Source: Gemella sp. (GTDB lineage: Bacteria > Bacillota > Bacilli > Staphylococcales > Gemellaceae). Taken from it: a DNA stretch of 64,000 nt. This document shows positions 45,328 through 54,639 of the stretch, piece after piece. Numbering within the stretch: the stretch's first letter is position 1; each line of letters starts with the position of its first letter. The translations under genes and the position numbers were made by a program. The stretch covers positions 94,823 to 158,822 of the forward strand of contig JAUMWC010000001.1 of assembly GCA_030529855.1 (NCBI GenBank), read 5' to 3'. The notes under the pieces were generated by a model, which saw only the letters and a program-made list of their open reading frames with translations, was not told where the DNA came from and did not search any database.

Positions 45328-45987
45328 TTATCTCTTGTCTACTCTCTTAACTACATAGTCACCTAAGTATTGAACAGCGAATACTATTATAAGAATTATT
45401 ACTGTCGCTACGAATGTAACTGCATTGTTAGATCTTTGGAATCCATCTAGGTAGGCTAAGTTTCCTAATCCACCAGCTCCGATTACCCCAGCCATTGCTG
45501 TAGATCCAACTAAAGCGATAGCTGTTACTGTTAATCCTGAAATTAAGGCTGGTAATGATTCTGGAATTAGTACCTTAGTGATAATTGTAATATTTTTAGC
45601 TCCCATTGCTTTAGCTGCTTCTATTACTCCCTTGTCTACTTCTCTAAGGGCAATTTCTACAAGTCTTGCGTAGAATGGTGCTGCTGATACAATAAGGGCT
45701 GGTATTGCTGCTTGTGCTCCTAACATCGTTCCTACTAATAATTTTGTAAATGGAATTAATAGTATGATTAAGATGATGAAAGGTATAGCTCTAAAGATAT
45801 TTACAAATGCTGTTACTACATTGTAGAATATTTTAGCTACTGGTTTTTGACTTGATGATGTCAAATATAATAATAGTCCTAAAATTAATCCTAGAATGAA
45901 TACTACTATTAATGACTGAATTGTCATTGATAGGGTTTCTAATGTATTAGTTGTTATTTTTTCCCATTTTACTCTTGAAAAATCCAT
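45328..45987 (-). CDS. metP: Methionine ABC transporter permease
   Basis: 219-residue permease with about five membrane spans and the MetI-type EAA loop (IEAAKAMGAKNITIITKVLIP near 120). It pairs with the adjacent MetN ATPase. No MetQ binding lipoprotein is encoded in this operon. Confidence 0.9.
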   Translation of the reverse strand: MDFSRVKWEKITTNTLETLSMTIQSLIVVFILGLILGLLLYLTSSSQKPVAKIFYNVVTAFVNIFRAIPFIILIILLIPFTKLLVGTMLGAQAAIPALIVSAAPFYARLVEIALREVDKGVIEAAKAMGAKNITIITKVLIPESLPALISGLTVTAIALVGSTAMAGVIGAGGLGNLAYLDGFQRSNNAVTFVATVIILIIVFAVQYLGDYVVKRVDKR

Positions 45988-45989
45988 TC

Positions 45990-47009
45990 TTATAGTACCT
46001 CCACAGAAACTTTTTCTTCATTTAACTTAACAATTGCTTTTTCTATATTAGCGTCTTCCCCTACTAATTGAACATAAAGCGTACCGATGTTTCCTGTTGC
46101 AGTCTTATCAATTTTACCTTGAATAATGTTTACAGTAACACCATAGTCTTTTGATAATTTAGACACTAGTGGTTCGTTGAAGTGTTTATCATCAAAGCTT
46201 AGTTTTACAATTTGTCCATTAACAAATGTTTCTTTCCAGTTAGCAATACTTTGAGCAGCTGATTTTTCTGAAGAGAATTCTGTTTGTTTTAAGAAACGTT
46301 TTGTGATTTCTTGTTTAGGGTTGTAGAATACGTCTGATACTAGCCCTTCTTCTGCAATCTTACCATCGTCGATAACAGCAACTTTTGTACAAATTGTTTT
46401 TACTACGTTCATTTCGTGAGTGATTAATACTACTGTGATGTTTGTCTTTTTGTGGATTTCACTAATAAGCTCTAAAACATCTGCTGTTGTTTCTGGGTCA
46501 AGGGCTGATGTAGCTTCATCACATAGTAAAATTTTTGGATTTCCTGCTAGGGCACGAGCAATACCAACACGTTGTTTTTGACCACCTGATAATTGTGATG
46601 GATAGTTATCTTTTCTATCTTCTAGTCCTACTAGTTTTACTAACTCATCAACACGTGCTTTTCTTTCTTCTTTAGGTACTCCTAAGATTTCTAGTGGAAA
46701 GGCAATGTTTTCTGCAACTGTTCTTGACCATAATAGGTTGAAGTGTTGGAAAATCATTCCTATATTTTGACGTTTGATACGTCTTTGCTCATTAGTGATT
46801 TTTCCGAAGTCATCTCCTAATACAAGAACTTCTCCCTCTGTTGCTGTCTCTAACCCATTTAATAATCTGATTAATGTAGATTTCCCAGCTCCAGAGTATC
46901 CAATAATTCCGAAGATATCTCCTTCTTCTACTTTTAAGTCTACACCCTTAAGTGCCTGAACTTTGTTATTATAAACTTTTGTTGCATTTTTTAATTCTAT
47001 AATTGACAT
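45990..47009 (-). CDS. metN: Methionine ABC transporter ATPase MetN
   Basis: 339 residues. Walker A GYSGAGKST (about 38-46), Q-loop FQHFNLL, signature LSGGQKQR and Walker B LLCDEATSALD, then a C-terminal NIL domain (about 265-339) that senses methionine. The ATG at 47009 (MSIIELKN) has AAAGGAGG upstream and is preferred over the upstream in-frame start. Preceded by a Met T-box, so methionine-responsive. Confidence 0.95.
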   Translation of the reverse strand: MSIIELKNATKVYNNKVQALKGVDLKVEEGDIFGIIGYSGAGKSTLIRLLNGLETATEGEVLVLGDDFGKITNEQRRIKRQNIGMIFQHFNLLWSRTVAENIAFPLEILGVPKEERKARVDELVKLVGLEDRKDNYPSQLSGGQKQRVGIARALAGNPKILLCDEATSALDPETTADVLELISEIHKKTNITVVLITHEMNVVKTICTKVAVIDDGKIAEEGLVSDVFYNPKQEITKRFLKQTEFSSEKSAAQSIANWKETFVNGQIVKLSFDDKHFNEPLVSKLSKDYGVTVNIIQGKIDKTATGNIGTLYVQLVGEDANIEKAIVKLNEEKVSVEVL

Positions 47010-47032
47010 TCTATTTCCTCCTTTAATTTTAA

Positions 47033-47285
47033 ACAAAAAACACCCCTACTAGTCAAAGACTAATAAGGGCGTTTATTATACGCGGTACCACCTTAATTTA
47101 TAACTTTGCTACTGACATAGCTTTGCCTATAACGTGGCACAACGAATAAAGTTCACTCTTGCTTACTCTATTGATATAAATTAGACCATCTTGGGCAAGT
47201 TATTATTATGTAGTCACAGCACCCTACACTCTCTGAAAATCTTCTCCTGCTTACTCATCTAACATCTGTATATATTTTAATCTAT
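47033..47285 (-). promoter_or_regulatory. T-box leader, methionine specifier (metNP)
   Basis: The minus-strand leader has the T-box sequence GGTGGTACCGCG near 47095, with the AG-bulge AGAGAG. A stem TTAGAT/GTCTAA closes a specifier loop reading AAGATGG, so the codon is ATG (Met). The intrinsic terminator is the inverted repeat at about 47041-47075 followed by a U run. Uncharged tRNA-Met would prevent termination. Confidence 0.9.
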
Positions 47286-47291
47286 AATAAG

Positions 47292-47346
47292 ATTATAACA
47301 TTTGATATTAAATTCGTCAACAATTGTTTCTTATTTTCAGATAATT
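47292..47346 (-). promoter_or_regulatory. metNP promoter with CodY-like box upstream
   Basis: TTGACG (47320-47315), 17-base spacer, TATAAT (47297-47292). A CodY-like motif, TATTTTCAGATAATT on the plus strand at 47332-47346, has two mismatches to AATTTTCWGAAAATT and begins 12 bases upstream of the -35. Confidence 0.55.
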
Positions 47347-47355
47347 TAAGCTCTT

Positions 47356-48519
47356 TTATTTCGCAAAAGCTTTAGCTAGTCTATCACAAGCTTCTTTTAC
47401 TACTTCTAGTGGTGTTGCTACATTTAATCTAGCATATTTCTTTCCATCTCTTCCAAAGAATAATCCATCATTAAGTACAAGCTTGGCTTCTTCTAAAATT
47501 TTCTTTTGAATTTCTGAGTGGCTTAAGTCATATTTCGAAAAGTCTAACCATAGTAAATATGTAGCTTCATTTCTATTCACTACAATATCTGTATTCTTTT
47601 CTAGATAGTCAATTACGTAGTTAGTATTTTCTTCTATTACTACTCTTAATTCATCTAGCCATTCTTTACCATGTTCTAAAGCTGCTTTAGTTGCTACTAG
47701 TCCAATTTGTGGTATTTCATGGTGGTTATTTGCTAATTGTACTTTTTTGAAAGCTTCTCTCAGTTCCTTGTTTTCTATTATTACAAATGAGTTTTTTGTT
47801 CCTGCAATATTGAATGTTTTTGTAGCTGATGCTAGGACAATAGTTCTATCATTAAAGCTTGGATCTACTAAATTAAAAGTTAGGTGTTTGTTACCAAAGA
47901 TTGTTAAATCTTGATGTATCTCATCTGATACTAATAGTACATTATATTTTTTACATAGGGCTACTATTTTTTCTAGTTCTTCCCTTGTCCACACTCTTCC
48001 TGTTGGATTATGTGGACTACATAAGATATAAAGTTTTACTTCATTATCTCTAATTTGTTCTTCTAATTTTTCAAAATCAATTTCAAACTTGTTTTCTTTT
48101 TTTACAAGTGAATTTTCAACTAGTTTTCTATTATTCAATTTGATAGTTCTAGCAAATGGTGGATATGCTGGAGTATTGATTATTACAGCATCATTTTCCT
48201 TAGTGTATGCTTGGATTGCGATTGAAATAGCTGGCACTACTCCCTCTATAAGAGTAATATGTTCTTTTTCAACTTCATAATCGTGTACTGATTTTTCCCA
48301 GTTAATAATTGATTGGAATAGGTCATCACTTGGATATGAGTATCCAAACACGTGACTATTGGCATATTCTACAATCGCATTTTTAATATCTGGTTGCGGA
48401 AGAAAATCCATATCCGCAATCCAAAGTTGTAATAAATCTGGATTTTCTCCGTTAGATTTCCATTTTACTGAATCTTGATTTAATCTATTTGGTAATGTTG
48501 TAAAATCGTACTTAGTCAT
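47356..48519 (-). CDS. patB: PatB/MalY-type PLP aminotransferase, probable cystathionine beta-lyase
   Basis: 387-residue fold-type I PLP enzyme. The LCSPHNPTGRVWTREEL segment and the Schiff-base Lys in SATKTFNIAGTKNSF (about 225-240) are intact; the phosphate-binding Arg region KYARLNVATPLE is near the C-terminus. Relatives cleave cystathionine to homocysteine. It lies two bases after the MetB-like gene under the Met T-box, supporting a methionine role. Confidence 0.85.
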   Translation of the reverse strand: MTKYDFTTLPNRLNQDSVKWKSNGENPDLLQLWIADMDFLPQPDIKNAIVEYANSHVFGYSYPSDDLFQSIINWEKSVHDYEVEKEHITLIEGVVPAISIAIQAYTKENDAVIINTPAYPPFARTIKLNNRKLVENSLVKKENKFEIDFEKLEEQIRDNEVKLYILCSPHNPTGRVWTREELEKIVALCKKYNVLLVSDEIHQDLTIFGNKHLTFNLVDPSFNDRTIVLASATKTFNIAGTKNSFVIIENKELREAFKKVQLANNHHEIPQIGLVATKAALEHGKEWLDELRVVIEENTNYVIDYLEKNTDIVVNRNEATYLLWLDFSKYDLSHSEIQKKILEEAKLVLNDGLFFGRDGKKYARLNVATPLEVVKEACDRLAKAFAK

Positions 48520-48521
48520 AA

Positions 48522-49613
48522 TTATCCCTCTAATACATTTCTTAAATCTTCAATTAAGTCCTCTACATCTTCGATACCGATTGATAATCTTAATAAGTCA
48601 TCTGTTAATCCGTATGAGTGTCTGATTTCTGCTGGTATATCAGCGTGAGTTTGAGTTGCTGGATATGTGATTAGTGATTCAACTCCTCCTAAACTTTCTG
48701 CAAAAGTAAATACTTTTAAGTTGTTGAAGATGTATGGAATTCTTGACTGGTCAGCAACCTTGATAGAAATCATTCCACCTTTTCCTGTGTATAATACTTC
48801 CTTTACTCCGCTAGATGTTTTTAAGTATTCTACTAATTTCCTAGCATTTTCTGTAGCTCTTTCCATACGGATAGCAAGTGTTTTTAAACCTCTCATAAAT
48901 AGGTATGTATCAAATGGAGAAAGTGTTGGACCACTTGTGTTTTGGTCGTAGAATAACTTGTCATAAACAGCTTGATCATTAGTTATAATTACACCAGCTA
49001 GTACATCATTATGACCTGATAAGTATTTAGTTGCAGAGTGCAGAACTATATCTGCCCCTAAATCTAAAGGTTTTTGGTAAATTGGAGAGTAGAATGTGTT
49101 ATCTACGATTACCTTAGCTCCTTTTTCGTGAGCAACTTTAGAAATTCTCTCAATATCAAATTCTATCATTAGTGGGTTTGTTGGTGTTTCAATAAATACA
49201 TAATCAGTTTCTTCTGTAATAGCTTCTACCATTTCATCTTCTGTATTTGCATAAGTAAAGTCTAGTAGACCTTTTTCTACTTGCTCATTAAACCAACGGA
49301 AAGATCCTCCGTAAAGGTCTCTTACTGCAACTACCTTAGAACCAACTTTGAATGAGTTGAATAATAGTACTATAGCTGCCATACCTGAACTTGTTACTAA
49401 GGCATATTTTCCATTTTCTATAGCTGCCAGTGTTTGTTCAAGATTTGTTCTTGTTGGGTTCTTAGTTCGTGTATAGTCAAATCCTGTTGATTGTCCAAAT
49501 TCTGGGTGTTGGTAAGTTGTAGATAAGTGGATTGGAGATACTAATGCTCCTGTCGCTTTATCTGCATTTATTCCTGCTTGTGCTAATAGTGTATTGATTT
49601 TTAATTTACTCAT
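48522..49613 (-). CDS. metB: Cystathionine gamma-synthase/lyase-like Cys/Met metabolism enzyme
   Basis: 363-residue PLP enzyme of the Cys/Met family. The Lys in HSATKYLSGHNDVLAG (about 190) binds PLP. AAIENGKYALVTSSGMAAI and YGGSFRWFNEQV are typical. The position behind a Met T-box and next to PatB suggests cystathionine gamma-synthase acting in methionine synthesis, but gamma-lyase or O-acetylhomoserine activity is possible. Confidence 0.85.
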   Translation of the reverse strand: MSKLKINTLLAQAGINADKATGALVSPIHLSTTYQHPEFGQSTGFDYTRTKNPTRTNLEQTLAAIENGKYALVTSSGMAAIVLLFNSFKVGSKVVAVRDLYGGSFRWFNEQVEKGLLDFTYANTEDEMVEAITEETDYVFIETPTNPLMIEFDIERISKVAHEKGAKVIVDNTFYSPIYQKPLDLGADIVLHSATKYLSGHNDVLAGVIITNDQAVYDKLFYDQNTSGPTLSPFDTYLFMRGLKTLAIRMERATENARKLVEYLKTSSGVKEVLYTGKGGMISIKVADQSRIPYIFNNLKVFTFAESLGGVESLITYPATQTHADIPAEIRHSYGLTDDLLRLSIGIEDVEDLIEDLRNVLEG

Positions 49614-49634
49614 AATTTTCTATCCTCTTTCTTA

Positions 49635-49925
49635 ATATATAAAAAAGCCCCTACTCTCCCGAGGAGAGTAAGGGCGAATTAAATTCACGGTACCACCTTA
49701 CTTTTTTCACAATGCGAAACTTAGTCATTACAGAGACTCCTTCGAGTATCGATAATGTGTGTTTATAACGTAACACAAAACGAAAAAAGTTTGTATAATT
49801 AACTCACTTTTTTATGCCATCTAAACCATTTTCCTTAGTTTTCCATTGTGTAATTCCAGCTACATACACTCTCTGTAAATGTTCTTAAAAAGTACTTATT
49901 TAGATATAGGCTTATATTAATTTAC
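49635..49925 (-). promoter_or_regulatory. T-box leader, methionine specifier (metB-patB)
   Basis: The T-box GGTGGTACCGTG lies near 49690, the AG-bulge AGAGAG near 49875. A stem ATCTAAA/TTTAGAT closes a specifier loop reading AAAATGG, so the codon is again ATG. The terminator is the inverted repeat at 49648-49675 with U tail. This also fills the gene-free stretch before 50065. Confidence 0.9.
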
Positions 49926-49931
49926 TCTTTT

Positions 49932-49986
49932 ATGATAACACTTTCTATTTTTTTTGTCAATAATTTACAAGAATTTTCAGATTTTT
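49932..49986 (-). promoter_or_regulatory. metB-patB promoter with CodY-like box upstream
   Basis: TTGACA (49960-49955), 17-base spacer, TATCAT (49937-49932). AATTTTCAGATTTTT at 49972-49986 (plus strand, three mismatches) begins 12 bases upstream of the -35, as at metNP. Confidence 0.5.
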
Positions 49987-50005
49987 CACATTTCTTTTCA
50001 ATTAA

Positions 50006-50034
50006 TTGACTTTAATAATTATTTTGTGTATAAT
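50006..50034 (+). promoter_or_regulatory. Promoter of the 50065 membrane-protein gene
   Basis: TTGACT (50006-50011), 17-base spacer, TATAAT (50029-50034). AGGAG precedes the ATG at 50065. Confidence 0.65.
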
Positions 50035-50064
50035 CCACTATATTTATTTTTTCAGGAGATAGTT

Positions 50065-50730
50065 ATGAATAATTTACTTGCTGTATTCGGTCTTAGTATT
50101 GCAGGAATAGACCCCTTAGGCATGATGTTTTTAGTTACAGCTCTAACTATTGGTATTTCTAAACGAAGTGCTTATATTTACGGATCTTCTGTATTTCTAG
50201 GAACTGCCGGATTAGCTACACTATTTTCTTTCGCACTGAGTCGATATTTGGAAGAATTAGCTAATTTTTTCAATAGTATCCCTAATACTATTTGGATTGC
50301 ATTAGATGTGACAATTATAGTTATTCTTAGTATTTGGGCATTAAAACGTATATTTAATAAAAATATTGACGATGAGAAAAAAAGCTCTAGTAAAGGGCTT
50401 CTTATAGCAGCCCTTCTTATGATTTTTACTGCTCCTACTGACCCTAGTTTACTTGCCGTTATTTCAATTGCAGGTCACACTAATAATCTAGCATTAGCTT
50501 TTATATATAATCTTCTATGGTCTGTTCTTAGTCAAATACCTCTAGCCCTTTTACTTCTAAGTTTAATACTTGGAAAAGAAAAACTTTTTGTAAATAAATT
50601 CAATGTATTTTATAAAAAACATAAATCAAAGATTTATACAACAGTTACTACAGCTATTATAATAATGGTTCTTGCATTTATTTTTGACTTATCATATTTT
50701 TTTATTACAAAAACTTGGTTATTTGAATAA
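50065..50730 (+). CDS. Integral membrane protein of unknown function (six spans)
   Basis: 221 residues with about six membrane helices. Two similar Asp-Pro elements, AGIDPLGMMF near the start and PTDPSLLAV near residue 135, suggest an inverted repeat of two three-helix halves, as in small exporter families of the LysE/CadD type. That is a weak structural inference, not a family match. The ATG at 50065 with AGGAG is preferred over the earlier in-frame start at 49954, which precedes the promoter. Confidence 0.7.
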   Translation: MNNLLAVFGLSIAGIDPLGMMFLVTALTIGISKRSAYIYGSSVFLGTAGLATLFSFALSRYLEELANFFNSIPNTIWIALDVTIIVILSIWALKRIFNKNIDDEKKSSSKGLLIAALLMIFTAPTDPSLLAVISIAGHTNNLALAFIYNLLWSVLSQIPLALLLLSLILGKEKLFVNKFNVFYKKHKSKIYTTVTTAIIIMVLAFIFDLSYFFITKTWLFE

Positions 50731-50765
50731 AAAGAGTTTGCTCAAAATAAGCAAACTCTTTTATT
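50730..50765. terminator. Bidirectional terminator
   Basis: Stem AAAGAGTTTGCT with AGCAAACTCTTT around a 7-base loop, with T/A-rich flanks between converging genes. Confidence 0.8.
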
Positions 50766-51617
50766 TTATAAATTATTTTGTTTTTTACACGCTACTATTG
50801 TATTATGCATTAATTCAGTAATAGTCATAGGTCCTACTCCTCCCGGTACCGGTGAGATGTATCCTACTTTTTCTTTAACTGCGTCAAAATCAACATCTCC
50901 TACTAACTTATCATCCTTGTAGTTATTTCCTACATCTATAACTAGGGCTGTTTCTTTGAAGTCATAAGTTTCATCCAATAGATGAGCTACTCCTGCACAA
51001 GATACAATTATATCAGCTTCTCTTACTTCTTTATGTAAGTCCGCTGTTCTTGAGTGGGCAATTGTTACTGTAGCATTTTCTGCTAGTAAAAGATTAGCTA
51101 CTGGTTTCCCTACTATGTTTGAACGTCCTATAACTAGAGCTTTTTTACCACTAATTTCTTGGCCAGTTGATTTAATTAGATCCATAACCCCTAGAGGTGT
51201 ACAAGGAATTAAATCAGCATTTCCTACAGACAACCTACCAACATTTACTGGGTGGAAGCCATCTACATCTTTTTCAACATTTATTTTTTCTAATATTCTA
51301 TCAGAATCTATATGTTTTGGCAGTGGTAGTTGAACTAAAATCCCATGAACGTTATTATCTTGGTTTAGTTCCTCTATGCTTTTTTCTAATTCTTCCTGAC
51401 TAATATCTTCAGCTAACTCTACCTTAATAGAGTTAATCTCATTCTCTAGACAAGCCTTGTGTTTAGAATTTACATAAGATAAAGATGCCTTATTATTTCC
51501 TACTATAACTACTGCTAATGTTGGAATAATTTTTTGGTCTCTTAATTCAAGAGCATCACTTTTTATTCTCTCTCTTACTTCCGCTGCTAGTTTTTTTCCA
51601 TCAATTATTGTTCCCAT
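50766..51617 (-). CDS. folD: Methylenetetrahydrofolate dehydrogenase/cyclohydrolase
   Basis: 283 residues. Folate-binding YVNSKHKAC (Lys near residue 54), VQLPLPKHID and NADP motif VIGRSNIVGKPVA (near 165) with PGGVGPMT near the end. Bifunctional one-carbon metabolism enzyme. The ATG at 51617 is nine bases after GGGG; the ORF's earlier ATG at 51623 is only three bases from it, so 51617 is preferred. Confidence 0.95.
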   Translation of the reverse strand: MGTIIDGKKLAAEVRERIKSDALELRDQKIIPTLAVVIVGNNKASLSYVNSKHKACLENEINSIKVELAEDISQEELEKSIEELNQDNNVHGILVQLPLPKHIDSDRILEKINVEKDVDGFHPVNVGRLSVGNADLIPCTPLGVMDLIKSTGQEISGKKALVIGRSNIVGKPVANLLLAENATVTIAHSRTADLHKEVREADIIVSCAGVAHLLDETYDFKETALVIDVGNNYKDDKLVGDVDFDAVKEKVGYISPVPGGVGPMTITELMHNTIVACKKQNNL

Positions 51618-51629
51618 TTTCATAAACCC

Positions 51630-52229
51630 CTATTTTTTAAAATTAATTTTTAACTTAGACCTGTTTTCTGTTCCGTTTTTCAGACGTACAATATTTGATT
51701 TGTGCATATAGATAACTAATAAACACATAATAATCATAATATATTTATCTATTCCTTGTCCAATGATACCTACTCCTATTGCTCCTATTGTAGCAATTAT
51801 GATTGAACCTAATGAAACATATCCTGTTAAGAATAAATTGATAAAGAAGATTATCATCAAGGCTACGGCCAGTCCTGGATATAAATACATAAATATTCCA
51901 GATGCTGTAGCTACTGCCTTACCACCTTTGAATCCTGCAAAAATAGGGAAAATATGCCCTATCATCGCCATAGCTCCAAATAATGAAAGATAATTTATAT
52001 CTCCAAGGTAGTGGTTTGCGATAAACATACTAATAATTGATTTTGAAATATCTAGGAAGAAAACAACGAAACCTGCTTTCTTTCCTAAATTTCTAATTGT
52101 ATTGGTTGTTCCTAAATTACCAGAACCCATTGTTCTGATATCTTTACCAAAAAACACCTTCCCTATTATTAAAGCCCAAGGTACTGAACCTATTAAATAA
52201 GATACTAAAGCAATTAATAAAATTTCCAT
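51630..52229 (-). CDS. plsY: Acyl-phosphate glycerol-3-phosphate acyltransferase
   Basis: 199-residue membrane enzyme with five spans. The three PlsY motifs GSGNLGTTNTIRNLG (about 35-49), FAGFKGGKAVATASG (near 95-109) and a later short motif are present. It starts phospholipid synthesis using acyl-phosphate, linking it to the fab genes in this window. Seven-base spacing from pheT and folD. Confidence 0.94.
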   Translation of the reverse strand: MEILLIALVSYLIGSVPWALIIGKVFFGKDIRTMGSGNLGTTNTIRNLGKKAGFVVFFLDISKSIISMFIANHYLGDINYLSLFGAMAMIGHIFPIFAGFKGGKAVATASGIFMYLYPGLAVALMIIFFINLFLTGYVSLGSIIIATIGAIGVGIIGQGIDKYIMIIMCLLVIYMHKSNIVRLKNGTENRSKLKINFKK

Positions 52230-52235
52230 ATTCTA

Positions 52236-54626
52236 TTACCTAATTGTTACTCCATAATTTTCTAAAGCTTTTACAACTTTACTATGCACTGCGTTAATTT
52301 CCTCTTCTGTTAGTGTTTTGTCTCTATCATTGTAGGCAACACTTATAGCCACTGATTTCTTACCTTCTGGAAGTCCAATTCCTTCGTAAACATCGAATAC
52401 TGATACTGATTTGATTAATCTATTATTTAATCCTAAGATTACAGCTTCAACATTAGTGTAAGCATCTTTCTTATCCATTAACATAGCGATATCTCTTGTT
52501 ACTGTTGGGTATTTAGAAATTTCTTCGTATTGTGGTTTAACTTTATCGTTTGTTAATACTTTGTCTAAGTTAATTTCGAATACATATACTTCTGCTAAGT
52601 CTAAGTTTCTTGCGTGTTCTGGGTGGATTTCTCCGATTAGTCCAATTACTTCACCTTTGTAAAGAACTTTTGCTGTTCTTCCAGGGTGCATTAAGTCTAG
52701 AGCAGCTTTTTCATAAGAAATTTCACTACTTAATCCTAGTTTTTCAAATACTAATTCTAAGTATGCTTTTGCTGTGAAGAAATCAAATTTAATTTCTTCT
52801 TTTTGCCACTTACTTAACACATCTTTACCTGATAAGACTCCTGTTAAGTATAACTCTTCTCTAGGTTGGATATTGTCATCTCCTGAACCGAAGAATACTT
52901 TTCCGATTTCTACTAATTTCAGGTTATCTTGACGTCTTGCCTTGTTATAAGCTAGAGCATTTAATAATCCTGGAATTTGTGATTGTCTTAGCGTTGAGTG
53001 AGTTTCAGTCATCGGCATTAGAAGTTTTACTTTTGGATTTTCTGCTAATACGAATTGTCCTGCTTCTTCTTCTGATACTAGTGAGTAGTTGATTGTATCG
53101 TTAAATCCTACTGATAAGTAAGTTCTTCTTAAGTCTCTTACTAATCTTTGTTTGTATGATAGACCACCTTTTACTGCTTTAGAGAATGATGGTAATGTAG
53201 CTTCAATATTATCATATCCGTATAGTCTAGCTACTTCTTCAGCTAGGTCTTGTTTGATTGTGATATCTGGACGACGGCTAGGTACTAGTACTTTTAGGTC
53301 ATCTCCATTTAATTCTACTTCAAATGATAATGATCTTAATAAATCAGCTACTTGTGTACTTGTTAGGTTAATTCCTATGTAGTTGTTTAAGTACGTTGCT
53401 GTTACTGAGATTTCTTTTTCAGGTGCTTCTTTTAAGACTGCAACTGGTGCTTCTACTTCAGCTTGTGGGCATAACTCTAAGATTAATTCTACTGCTCTTG
53501 CTAAAGCCGCTGTTTGCATATTAGCATCAATTCCTTTTTCGAAACGAGCTGATGAATCACTTCTTAATCCGTGGTAAGATGATGTTTTTCTTACTGATAC
53601 TGGTGCAAAGTAAGCTGATTCTAATACGATTGTCTTAGTAGAGTCTGATACTTCTGTATCTTTACCACCCATTACTCCTGCAAGGGCAACTGGTTTAGTT
53701 CCATCAGTAATAACTAGGTTATTTTCTGTTAATTCTCTTTCTGTGTCATCAAGAGTTGTGATTTTTTCTCCTGCTTTTGCTTGGCGTACTAAAATATCTG
53801 ATCCTAGTAAGTCCTTATCGAAAGCGTGCATTGGTTGACCGTACTCTAATAATACATAGTTTGTAACGTCAACTATGTTGCTGATTGGTCTAATTCCAGC
53901 CTTCATAAGTTTAGTTTGTAACCATAGTGGAGATTCTTTAACTTCTACATTTTTAACAACTTGTCCGATATAGTTTAGGCAGTTTTCACTTTCCACTTTT
54001 ACTGTTAAGTCAGTAGCTGGATATGCTTTATCTTCTGCTTTTTTATCAAAGTTTACTTCTTTGTTGTATAAAGCTGATGTTTCGTAAACTAATCCTCTCA
54101 TTGATAAGGCATCAGCTCTGTTTGGAGTGATAGCTATATCAATCACAGAATCGTTAAGTCCTAATAATTCTATAACATCTTGCCCTGGCTTAACTTCTTC
54201 TTCGAATACAAAGATTCCGTCTTGTGTTTTCTTAGGAACTACAGATGATTCGAAACCTAATTCTTTAAGAGAACAGATCATTCCGTTTGATTCTACTCCT
54301 CTTAGTTTAGCTTTCTTGATTTTAATTCCTGGTAATTTTGCTCCTGGTTTTGCAACAATTACGTGTTGTCCTGCATCTACATTAGCTGCACCACAAACGA
54401 TTTGTAGCGTTTCTTCTCCTACATTTACCTGGCATACATTTAATTTTTCTGCATCTGGGTGTTTTTCTTTTGATTCTACATAACCTACTACTAAACCAGA
54501 TAATTCTGAATCTAATTTGATTACTTCTTCTACTTCTAATCCACCACGCGTTATCTTATCAGCTAGTACTTCAGCTGAATCTTCAATATTTACTAATTCT
54601 TTTAACCAATTATAACTAAGTAACAT
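52236..54626 (-). CDS. pheT: Phenylalanyl-tRNA synthetase beta subunit
   Basis: 796 residues. An EMAP-II-like tRNA-binding domain (about 40-150), the B3/B4 editing domain, the B5 domain (about 400-475) and the C-terminal FDX-ACB anticodon-binding domain (about 705-796) are all present at normal lengths. It follows pheS by 13 bases and is under the same T-box. Confidence 0.96.
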   Translation of the reverse strand: MLLSYNWLKELVNIEDSAEVLADKITRGGLEVEEVIKLDSELSGLVVGYVESKEKHPDAEKLNVCQVNVGEETLQIVCGAANVDAGQHVIVAKPGAKLPGIKIKKAKLRGVESNGMICSLKELGFESSVVPKKTQDGIFVFEEEVKPGQDVIELLGLNDSVIDIAITPNRADALSMRGLVYETSALYNKEVNFDKKAEDKAYPATDLTVKVESENCLNYIGQVVKNVEVKESPLWLQTKLMKAGIRPISNIVDVTNYVLLEYGQPMHAFDKDLLGSDILVRQAKAGEKITTLDDTERELTENNLVITDGTKPVALAGVMGGKDTEVSDSTKTIVLESAYFAPVSVRKTSSYHGLRSDSSARFEKGIDANMQTAALARAVELILELCPQAEVEAPVAVLKEAPEKEISVTATYLNNYIGINLTSTQVADLLRSLSFEVELNGDDLKVLVPSRRPDITIKQDLAEEVARLYGYDNIEATLPSFSKAVKGGLSYKQRLVRDLRRTYLSVGFNDTINYSLVSEEEAGQFVLAENPKVKLLMPMTETHSTLRQSQIPGLLNALAYNKARRQDNLKLVEIGKVFFGSGDDNIQPREELYLTGVLSGKDVLSKWQKEEIKFDFFTAKAYLELVFEKLGLSSEISYEKAALDLMHPGRTAKVLYKGEVIGLIGEIHPEHARNLDLAEVYVFEINLDKVLTNDKVKPQYEEISKYPTVTRDIAMLMDKKDAYTNVEAVILGLNNRLIKSVSVFDVYEGIGLPEGKKSVAISVAYNDRDKTLTEEEINAVHSKVVKALENYGVTIR

Positions 54627-54639
54627 ATTCCCCTCCTAA

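Noticed and set aside
47037-47290. SAM riboswitch ahead of the methionine genes
   Set aside because: The GGTGGTACC T-box core, ATG specifier and terminator identify a T-box; no SAM aptamer features were seen.
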